A stretch of DNA of 64,000 bases from Coptis chinensis (lineage: Eukaryota; Streptophyta; Magnoliopsida; Ranunculales; Ranunculaceae). Location of the stretch: the NCBI GenBank assembly GCA_015680905.1, contig CM027385.1:24000501-24064500 (forward strand). The letters run 5' to 3'. The notes under the pieces are model-generated. The model was not told where the DNA came from. It did no database searches and worked only from the letters and a program-made list of their open reading frames with translations. The position numbers were made by a program, and so were the translations under genes. Positions within the stretch are counted from its first letter, which is position 1. Every line of letters starts with the position of its first letter. Positions 55,387-64,000 of the stretch are shown here, piece after piece.

Positions 55387-55411
55387 TAAGTAAATAACAA
55401 ATACTTTAGAT

Positions 55412-55525
55412 TTTAGAATGTGGGGACAAGAGTGATGATCCATTTTGTCCATGTCACGAAAATGTCAATTTTGTTAAGGATAATTTCATGAGGATTTGAT
55501 TACTCATTAGGTGCTTTGGTTTTAT
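55412..55525 (+). repeat. Tandem unit 3, separated from units 1-2 by the foldback element
   Basis: TTTAGAATGTGGGGACAAG...GATCCATTTTGTCC...TTAGGTGCTTTGG repeats the units at 54237-54440, so the array predates the foldback insertion. Confidence 0.55.
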
Positions 55526-55736
55526 GACTATGTAATTATTGGGTCATGACTTAATGAAGTTAGAATTTATTTTGGATTTGGTACTTCTTGTTGTTATGTT
55601 CTCTCTCAAAAACCTCAAAGAAACCATCTAAAAGTTTTCTCTAACTTTCTCACAAAGGAAAGAAAATGTCATATCTAACTCTCTCTCAAAACGAAAAGTC
55701 ATTTTTTCACTTTTCTCTCTCTCTCTCTCTCTTCTT

Positions 55737-56260
55737 AAATTAGATGCCATTACATGAGATTTCATTGCTTCTCTTTTTCGATTCCACTCTTTTCTTGAAT
55801 TTCCTAAGAATCATATGAAACTAAAAATTTGAACCAACTAACAAAATCCATATTCAACCAAATACTATATTTTGGAATTATTTATAGTTATTTATAAGTT
55901 CGAAGTTACACACTTATCCTAAAAGCTAGGTGCCTAAGTATCATCCAAAATAGATAATCATATTTATCCATCACTATCCAAAATGCTATTGTGTTAGCTA
56001 TTGTATTGGACTCCACCCTACTAGAAAATTTTCCTAACTTCGTACCATTCATTGATGCGTGCAACATTCATTCCTCCAAGGCTCCAAGGGAGCCGCAAAA
56101 TCTCAAAACTCACAAAACATTATACGTAGTAAAGTATGTGATTAAAATTCACTAAAAAAATTAGTATAGACAAATGTATATATATCATTCTCGTTTGACA
56201 TACATGATAGTATGTCATCCTAATAGTCATCCAAGAAAGTATGTCATAAGTAACACCTTT
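55737..56260 (+). repeat. Dispersed repeat R, copy 2
   Basis: Collinear with copy 1 (50545-51000) with several indels, and followed by AGTAACACC, GTACTATGT and AACATACATAGTAT as in copy 3. A CT microsatellite (55708-55731) precedes it. Confidence 0.8.
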
Positions 56261-57671
56261 CAAGGTACTATGTTTCATAACGTTATATGTGATTATAAAG
56301 AACATACATAGTATCTACATACCCAACGCCGTGTACTAATGTATTATGTAAAAATAATTAATGGAGCGATAATTAAGAGGATAATTAATTGTTAGATCTT
56401 AATTGTCTGCGTAGTTTATATGGGCCTATAAATAAGAGTAATACTTTCACACACTCAACTATGATCAATCACTGTTGATAGTCCAATTGTGATATGAACA
56501 AAGAATGTTCATAGCTCATAATATGATTAACTCTTAATATCACTGTTCATAGTCCAATTGTGGTAACTCTTAATATGATTAACTCAAAACCAAAACTGAA
56601 AACTCTAATACAGACTACCCTTTTTATATAGGCGAAATACCACGACCACAAAACTTGAAAATTTTCAAAAATGGAAAGTTTTGGGATAACCACATATTAA
56701 GAAACTACTAATCAAAATATAACTAACACAGCTGGCCAAATAAAAAACGGACTCTCCTATCAAAAGATATAGCAAAAACAAAACTTTCCTAAAACGGCAA
56801 AAACGTGATTTATGAGAATTTCTAAACGATGGATTTAAGGCCGAGAGGGTGGTGCCCACGCAAAACAATGAGGTTATGCTTATTTTGGCGTTTCTTGATC
56901 AAATATGGCCGCGTCCATGTCTTTCCGACTTTGTTGCCCGCTTTTCCAGTTCATTGACATATGCCAAGTTCATTGACATATGCATTGGCAACTCATCTTG
57001 CATCACATATCGCGAAGTTCAATGACATATGCATTGGCTAATGCATCATCAATGGTTGTTCACATGAACAATGAGTGTTCATAGGTCATGTTAAGATATG
57101 AACAATGAGTGTTCATAGCTCATATTAGGGTTTTGATAGCGATGATTGTTCATACCCCAAATAGGTATGAACAACCACAGCATAATCACTTTCATATATC
57201 AAGTAGAGGGTCAGAAAAATACCAAAATGCACAAAGTCCCAAACACCCTTCTAACATATCATAGATTATGTATTAACCTACAAACCAAGCAACCTAGCAA
57301 CCAAAAATACTTACATTATTTCACAAATTACGTCTTATTTTTCTCTGGACAATTTCTCGAGTCTTATTTTCCACAGTTTCTACACATTCTTCCTGGATTG
57401 TTTAGGGCTATTTCTCTGGGGGATTTCCATCTCTCTGCTTTCTTCTTCCTCCCTTTTGTTTGAGAAATGTTGGGATTCAAAATCAATATCTGAAATAAAG
57501 ATTTGGAAGTCAAAATATATATTATATATATATATTTAGGCTGTGAAATCTGGGCCACTCATACCAGGGGGTGCGTGTGTATTGCATGGCAGAAGTACTG
57601 ATCCAAAGGCTTTGCTCATATTTTTATCAAATTAAACATTATAATAAATCAAATAACATTAAACACTAAAC
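56261..57671. other. A/T-rich intergenic sequence with TATGAACA/TGTTCATA words
   Basis: Groups of TATGAACA...TGTTCATAG repeats occur at 56490-56560 and 57060-57190. One minus copy of the GAGTGGCC/GCAATACAC repeat is at 57549-57590. ORFs here lack motifs. Confidence 0.4.
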
Positions 57672-59460
57672 CTATATCAAATTAAACATTAATATCACAA
57701 TCATAACCTGTGAGGTATCAAAGAAAGACTCTTCAACTTCATTATCTTCGTCTCCTTCGTTCGAAGCTATATTCAACGTTGAGATATGCTTAGCCATTTC
57801 ATCCATCTTTTCTATAAAATATGAATAAGCCTCAACACTACTCCCCGCATCGTAAGCCACTTGAGAAGCAACCTTGATACAATGAGCCACTCTCAAAAGT
57901 TCATGGTTTTCATGGCCGGCCACTAATCCAAAGATGAAACTCCGCTCTATCGTGTGTGCCTTTTGCATCCACCGCTCAAAAGAAAATGCCTTGGAATCTC
58001 TTCGATTTCGTAACGCTGAAAAATCTTTAACATGTGACCACAAAGTAACCCCATAAACTGAAAATACTTACATTCACAGTCTCCCTCTAAGGTTCCTCTA
58101 TTGAAACTCACTTTCCAAACGGACTTCTTCTGCGGGTCTCTGAATTTCACCAAGTAGCTTCCGGTTCCATTGTTGACAATCTCGTCCCCATCAATTTTGT
58201 ACTCCATCTTTGCCTTCTCTAATTGCTCCTTAAATATATTGAATGCATTAATCGTATAGACCTTCGCAGCATGCATAAGGAGGAAAGCATCTTTAGCCAC
58301 AATTAAGTGAACTATGCTCGGTCGCGTAATCGGCATCTCTTTCATTCCTAGCAATCAAAGCCAAAGATCTCTCATTACCATGTACAAACTCCATCAAATA
58401 TAGTGCTCGAATTTACTTAATTGGTCGTAACGAGAATTCATCGATTCACTCCTCCCGGTCATTATGCATACCAAAGAAAAAATGTGTCACCAGAGATAAC
58501 AAGGAACCCATTTCTCCCACATTATATACATTTCGACAACCAAGGATTTGCGGACACAACTCATTCTTCTCTATTATTGTACACCATCTTCTTTCAAAAC
58601 CAAAGAATCTTATACGAGGAGAGACCCTAGCAAAAGGCCGAAAGCAATGGTGGGAGAATAGACCCAATTTTGTTTATAGGTTAGAGAATCAACACTCTAC
58701 TTATTTCAGATTTATTTCTTAAAATTTTAGGAAATGTATGTTGGAGTGGTCTACCCAGGGCCCCTCACAAAATGTATCTTGTTTTTCTTTGCTATCTAAT
58801 ACAATTACCCTTTAGCAAAAAAATACGAGGGAGAGAAATAGTTATTATTCGTGTCGCTTACTAGTGTCTCAATTTTAGTAAAGGATAGCTTCTCTTGAAA
58901 TTTCTGCATAATATGCCAAAGACAGTAACGATGACGAGTATCAGGGAACACTTTTGCAATGGCTGCAGTCATCGCTCTATCCTGGTAAGTGATGATTGCA
59001 GTTGGCGCACGACCACCCATGGCTGCAAGCCAGGCCTTAAACAACCATATGAATGTATCTTCTGTCTCATCAAGTAACAGCGCGCAACCAAATAACTGAA
59101 TCGACTGCATGCTGATTGACTCCAGTAAAAGGGGCAAAAGGCATAGAGTATGCATTCGTACGTTATGTGGTATCAAAAGAGACAACATCCCCGAAATACT
59201 CATACTGCACTCGAGACCTCCCATCAACCCAGAAAAAGTTTACTGCAGTCCCATTTTGATCTAGATCAATAGCGTAGTAAAACTGGGGATTCTCGGCACT
59301 CTTCTGCATAAAATATTTAAACGGGCAGTTGCATCACCTTCTTTAGGCATCTTTCTAGTCAAACCATAATGATGGTTCCAGCAATCCTTATTTGTAATGC
59401 TAACCCAACTTCTTCCCCACTAAAAACAGCTGCAACTTTACCGACAGGTAAACCGTGTTC
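57672..59460 (-). pseudogene. FAR1/FRS-like MULE transposase pseudogene, first copy
   Basis: Sense order: ENPQFYYAIDLDQNG and FFWVDGRSRVQYEYFGDVV (about 59280-59180), then a stop and frameshift, then QLFGCALLLDETEDTFIWLF, AIITYQDRAMTAAIAKVFPD and TRHRYCLWHIMQKF (59227-58805), KWVPCYL and TGRSESMN (about 58620-58440), a SWIM finger GDCECKYFQFMGLLCGHMLK with the CxC..CxH ligands (58354-57947), and a tail of FAR1 type (IEEIPRHFLL...). The DDE-type core, SWIM finger and C-terminus fit the FRS5-like branch. The FAR1 DNA-binding end is absent: at 59462 the sequence switches to repeat R. Multiple shifts mean it is dead. Confidence 0.8.
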
Positions 59461-59461
59461 A

Positions 59462-59625
59462 CCAAAAATCCTAGCTCATACGTAGTAAAGTATGTCATTA
59501 AAAACGCTTCACTAAAAATTAGTATAAACAAATAATTGTCTATATCATTATGTTGATGATAGTATGTCATCCGAATAGTCCATAGCCAAGAAAGTATGTC
59601 ATAAGTAACACCTTACGAAGGTACT
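59462..59625 (+). repeat. Dispersed repeat R, copy 3 (partial)
   Basis: Begins AAATCCTAGCTCATACGTAG and continues GTAAAGTATGTCATT and AGTATGTCAT. It lacks the first about 330 bases of copies 1 and 2. Its start coincides with the broken end of the FAR1-like pseudogene. Confidence 0.75.
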
Positions 59626-60182
59626 ATGTAAAAATAACGATGTATGTGATTATAAATAACATACATAGTATAGTATGTCATGGAAAATATCATAGCATAC
59701 CGTCATACATAACAAAGTACATACCCAACGCGGTACGAATGTATTATGTAAAAATAATTGTAAATATGCTTTTAATTAACATACATAGTATAGTATGTTA
59801 TGCAAAATTTCATAGAGTACAGAGTACGTGGTCTACTACCCGGTACATAAGAATTAAGGATAGTTTTATAAACAGAAAGTATATCATACTTTATGCCAAA
59901 TATATGCAACTAGAAATGGCATTGTGGAAGCATGCGACATATGCAGTGAGATGTCAACGATTGGAGTTTTACCTTGGCGAAAGTATGTCACTTAAAGTAA
60001 GTGACATACCGACCATCGCTTTGTAAGAAGTGACATAACATATAAGTATGACAGTTATAGTGTCATATCTACTTACCGCAGAGCTTATATCTGACATTAT
60101 ATGGACGAACTGAATAAGCTATGCACAACACTATATAACAAAGAAAGTTTATATACGACAATGTATAAGTCTGTCCAACAAG
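59626..60182. other. A/T-rich sequence with a direct repeat
   Basis: AACATACATAGTATAGTATGT occurs at about 59658 and 59779, within two copies of a roughly 110-bp block. Repeated AGTATGTCAT and AAGTGACATA words. No gene. Confidence 0.5.
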
Positions 60183-60420
60183 AGTATGAACATTAGATTG
60201 TTCATAGTCCGACAAGAGTATGAACATTCATTGTTCATAGTCCAACAAGAGTATGAACATTCACTTGTTCATAATTCAATGGTATGAACACTGAATGTTC
60301 ATAGTCCAACAAAGTATGAACATTCAGTGTTCATAGTCCACTAGAGTATGAACACGAATGTTCATGGGTCAATTTGAGATACCCCCTGTTTGAGCCACTA
60401 GGAGTATGAACACTTAAAGT
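60183..60420 (+). repeat. Array of TATGAACA...TGTTCATA palindromic repeats
   Basis: About seven units of about 32-38 bp in the form AGAGTATGAACATTCAGTG / TTCATAGTCCAACA. Each unit holds an imperfect palindrome TATGAACA-N5-TGTTCATA. Confidence 0.8.
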
Positions 60421-60791
60421 CCACTATGTAATATGGAGGACAATAGAGTAGCATTGAAGATAAGATAAGAGAGTGAAGATAAGATAAGGGTATAAAATAT
60501 ATTTCGACCAGTTATAAAATTTTGGCAGAGAACAACAAATTCTAAGAACATTCAACTAGTATACCGCATGGCGGTGGGGAGTGAGCTGGAGGGGAGAGAG
60601 AGAGAGTGAAGGTGAAGGAGAAAGGGTATTGGGGGCTAAGAAAAATGAGAGAGAAGTTGAGACGAGAGACGAAAACCAACCAACTTTGTTTTGTCCGCAT
60701 AACCCCCTTCTGCCAAGATCGTTAAACCCACCACTCGACAAGCATGAAAAATGTCATAACTAAATCAAAATGAAAGAGAGATGAACTTACT
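60421..60791. other. Intergenic sequence
   Basis: Contains a GA-rich tract (GAGAGAGAGAGTGAAGGTG, 60593-60625). Nothing else recognised. Confidence 0.4.
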
Positions 60792-60920
60792 CTAAGCCTC
60801 GATGGTTGGCAATGAAATTTCTAGTGGAGGAGTTGTCAACAATGGGAATTGGTGGCACTTCGTTATATTTTTCTTTTCGGTTTGGGTGCTTGATCCTCCT
60901 CCTCGTGTTTGTGGAGGCAT
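60792..60920 (-). CDS. Short ORF, possible first exon
   Basis: A 42-codon frame opens MPPQTRGGGSSTQTEKKN and stops just before GTAAGTTC, a possible splice donor. It lies upstream, in sense, of the first FAR1-like pseudogene and could be a leftover 5' exon of that or another gene. Low confidence. Confidence 0.2.
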   Translation of the reverse strand: MPPQTRGGGSSTQTEKKNITKCHQFPLLTTPPLEISLPTIEA

Positions 60921-61623
60921 GTTTAAAATGACGGTTTAGAACATTGATAGTTAGGGTTTAATGATAATTGTAATCTCCATGAAGTCATTGCTACATATGA
61001 TATCCCAAACTTTATAAAAAATGTTATAAGAGAATGTTTGAAAAACAAAAGTTTGTGCAAAACGTGATTAAGAAACATTTGTCAGAGATTAAGATGTGTA
61101 TTGGACTCTGGGTTGCTCGTTCCATTGCCAATTCACTAAATTAATGCAAGTTCAAACAAGTGCCAAAATTAGCTATAAAAATAGGATTCAGAGTACACTG
61201 CAGAGCATAATAAACATACTCTGACTTATGTTTACAAGAGAAAAAAAAAATCTCTTTGCATTTACTGTATGACAGGAATATCCTTGCTAGTTCGCCAGTC
61301 CTGAATTCTTATTACGAATTAAGATTGCTTGTTCTAGAACCCATCAGTCCCTCGTTCACTTTGTGCTATAAAGGCAGCTGGTGTTCTTTTGTCACAACAC
61401 AAGTGATAAAGCTCACCTGAAGCTCGATACGCCTTGGGTTCCTACCTTAAACCGACAAAGCACTTACCATATTCTTGCATTTTAATGCTATTTACAGAGC
61501 ACTTAACAAAAACTAGTTAATACCATTTCTGACATATTCTAATACATTCTGCAATTTATGACAGTATATACACATACACAAAATAGATATTAAAGCCAAA
61601 AAACCCCGTCAGTACAAGGATAG
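60921..61623. other. Intergenic sequence
   Basis: A/T-rich; no recognisable coding or repeat feature. Confidence 0.4.
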
Positions 61624-64000
61624 TTACGAAAGGTCTAAATCCATAACATTTTTTGGAACCCTTTTATACCACTTCACGATCCTTGGTTCCATTATAGTTG
61701 CCCAATCCCAAGCTTCTGTCCATGCAAATGACTCCCACCCTGGAGCAAGTGGCGGAATAGGACTATCATCTTCAAAACACGAAGTTTCACAAAATGTGTG
61801 CCTCCTCCAATGTGGCCTATTGCCGCTATCCGGACACGAAGTTGGATCGGGGAGCAGATCCACAAAGGAAAGTATGACATACATTCTTTCTCTCCAATGA
61901 CGACAAGGACACACTGAAAAGTATTAGCGGCTAAAAATCCCATTGAAGGAAGTTCAAACCATTCTTTGGGGTTCATCGTATATGGAACTGTACATCGTAG
62001 ATTTGTCTTGATCGCTTCTTTTCGTTCTTCTCCACCCATCATTGAAGTATAATCTGCCTCATGGGAAATCAACTCTCAAACATAAGAGCCCTCACAAGTA
62101 ATCCCCGCATCACCTCCATTAAACCCTAAGCATCGTGGCAATCGCTAAAATCCACAATGTCCATTCGGTTCAACATCTTGCCAATCCACAATGAAGTCTC
62201 GTATCAATGGATTTAAGTCACGTAGCCCATCATCCCATTTAGACCCAATTTCAGGTAAATCTACAAACACTTGAATATGAGTTCTTCTTGGTTTTCTTTT
62301 GCATGGTACCAACTTCTTGGCTTTACTATTCTTGCTTTCTTGAGTTACAATTTGTTCCTCAACCGTTTGTGCATACTTTCGAAAGTCAAGGCTCTCTTTG
62401 TGTCCCTTTTATCTTTACAAGTCTTCACACCAATTTTTATTCCAGGTGGCCTACCCCTCACATTGGTGTTGACCCGAGGCTCTCGCCTGAAAGTTGCCTT
62501 TGGATCACCTAGTTCTACACACTTTTTCAGCATCAAAACCTTTTGTTCATCTAAGAGCGACTGAAACTTCTTCTGAATCTGTGCAAGCTTGGGCTGAATA
62601 TCAAAGGACCCATTAGGAAGATCAATCGGAGTGCTACTAAGCTGTCTCCACCTAGGGTGTATCAAAGATAAGGGGATGCTTCCCCTACCAATTAGAACAA
62701 TTTCACATAACTCATGCGCACAAGGAAGCCCATACATACTCTTGTAAACACAACGACAACGAATTTCATCTGTCCCAACTCTAATAGACCTTATTAGCTC
62801 TTTTGCTATCAAATCCAATGCATCTCTAGAAATGTACCCTCTAAGTTGCACATATGTGTTTTGTTTGTAACGATGATCCCAGAGATTCAAGCTCCTATTA
62901 AAAGAACTTTCAATTTCTGTCACTTGGTTTGTCAGGAGATTATTAATCAAATTAAAGTTTCGCAGAAGTTACCATTATTGCTAGAACGCAAATGCCTCTT
63001 CAAAGAGGAATGCATACTTTCAATTCGGTTACTGCTCGAAGTACCAAAATGCATATGGAGATCTATCCAAGCCGAGACAAACCTTTCTTTGTACTTCGAA
63101 AGCCACTGGTCTTCTATGTATTCCACAACACCATAATGATCTCCGTACTCAAGTTTAAAACAACGTAGGTGTTCCAAGTACTCAACTTCAAGATTTGTTA
63201 TCATCACTTTCGAACATAAACATAAATTGTTCATACTCAACAAATTTCTCAAATGTTTTTTTGGCCTTTGTCTCGATGTTCCTCCTGATGTGAACTCGAC
63301 ACAAGAAGTGTGCGACAGGAAACACTATAGCTATCGTGATTCATAAGTGCCAACTCACAATCAATCAATAATTATCTTTACGTAAGTAGCTTTGTAGTCC
63401 GAATATCACGCAACCTCTTCAAAACCCATAGGTAAAACCTTCTTTCTCACTCTCCAATGCCCAAAAGCAATACAGAATGTCTTCATCGTGGATGTGAACC
63501 CAACAACTTCAAACAATGGCATCTTGAACACATTAGCCTCTGTATGCGTGCAATCCATGACAATGACCTCGGGAAAACACTTTGCCAAATGAATTGATTG
63601 GGGATGTGCAAACAACAAATCTCTACATTCACCCGCTTCGGATTATCCCTATGAAACTCATTGTACCCAAATTCTTCTAAATTTCTTAGAAATTCTTGCA
63701 TTTGGTTTCTTCCACTCAACCGAACCAACCCATTCTTGTGACGATAATTGTATAAAGTGCTTTTGTTTGACAAATTATTGTCATCTCTCTATTTCAAGAG
63801 GGGTAAAATTTCACGCGGTTTAACACCACTCAAAGACAAATCCTGAACAATCAATTTTTCTTCAGCTTTTAACCTTCCGACGAATGCACGACCTATAAGA
63901 TGCTCCCCAATAGTATGATTATGAGTTCCACACATAACACTCAGTATCCATCCACCTTCGTTTCGTAATTCCCCTTTCAACACAAATGGACAGCCACATT
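61624..64000 (-). pseudogene. FAR1-MULE transposase with C-terminal OTU-like domain, partial and frame-broken
   Basis: The N-terminal FAR1 part runs off the window: CPFVLKGELRNEGGW, CGTHNH..IGEHLIGRAF.GRL. Then KSTLYNYRHK (63773), the DDE core with VIVMDCTHTEANVFKMPL (63560), a second Asp in IDCELALMNH (about 63360) and CRVHIRRNI (about 63290), SSNRIESMHSSLKRHL (62990), a SWIM finger CRCVYKSMYGLPCAHELCEI (62740), then LLDEQKVLMLKKCVELGDP and GRPPG. After about 62270 comes an OTU-type peptidase: DWQDVEPNGHCGF (catalytic Cys, about 62155) and THFVKL (catalytic His, about 61800), with PKEWFELPSMGFLAA between. Stops and shifts occur between blocks. Confidence 0.8.

Noticed and set aside
54301-55452. 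ORFs on both strands with RCGQVVCTKSQTTYPG-type sequence
   Set aside because: The same peptide appears from the two arms of the foldback element; it reflects inverted repeat DNA and not a gene.
60183-60420. CRISPR-like array
   Set aside because: The units are contiguous palindromic repeats without unique spacers, and the DNA is plant nuclear.

Overview
The window is plant nuclear DNA, most likely pericentromeric or otherwise repeat-rich chromatin of a eudicot. The evidence is several kilobase-scale Ty3/gypsy elements of the Athila type, with primer-binding sites matching plant tRNA-Asp and extra ORFs after pol. FAR1/FRS-type Mutator transposase relics and spliced AT-rich host sequence are also present. 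I see no bacterial operons, tRNA, rRNA or CRISPR. The species cannot be named from the sequence alone.

Layout. Positions 1-27955 are a nest of retrotransposons. Element 1 (minus strand, 1-13981; its left LTR is cut by the window edge) keeps gag, protease and two post-pol ORFs, but where RT, RNase H and integrase should be it carries an unrelated 200-codon ORF. A solo LTR (4336-5806, GGGGG target duplication) sits inside it. Element 1 itself interrupts an ORF of element 2 (minus strand, visible 13982-27051), which has a full gag-PR-RT-RH-INT order with damaged catalytic residues. Element 2 interrupts the gag of element 3 (plus strand, visible 27052-27955), which lacks pol. Positions 27956-30719 look like a long LTR-type repeat with a dense TTGAC array and internal tandem repeats.

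Positions 30720-45340 hold element 4 (plus strand): both LTRs, the tRNA-Asp-type PBS, fragmented gag-pol, and two fairly intact post-pol ORFs (A and B). Its 3' LTR is cut short and abuts a degenerate minisatellite (45356-45775).

Positions 45780-57670 are lower-copy DNA. They hold a possible host promoter and 5' UTR near 47.3-47.6 kb, two coding exons at 53.4-54.2 kb, an F-box-like relic, and several non-autonomous DNA transposons. These are a Mutator-type MITE with a 9-bp target duplication, a hAT-like MITE, an inverted-repeat element at 52 kb and a 925-bp foldback element. Dispersed repeats rich in AGTATGTCAT words and TATGAACA/TGTTCATA palindromes fill much of 50.5-60.4 kb.

Positions 57672-64000 carry two minus-strand FAR1/MULE transposase pseudogenes. 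The second combines a FAR1 DNA-binding end, a DDE core, a SWIM zinc finger and a C-terminal OTU-protease-like domain; its start lies beyond the window.

No intact autonomous element was found. All pol genes are broken or missing. The most unusual material is the non-autonomous element 1 with its pol-replacing ORF, the paired and apparently paralogous post-pol ORFs, and a hairpin/polypurine-like module that recurs between coding blocks.
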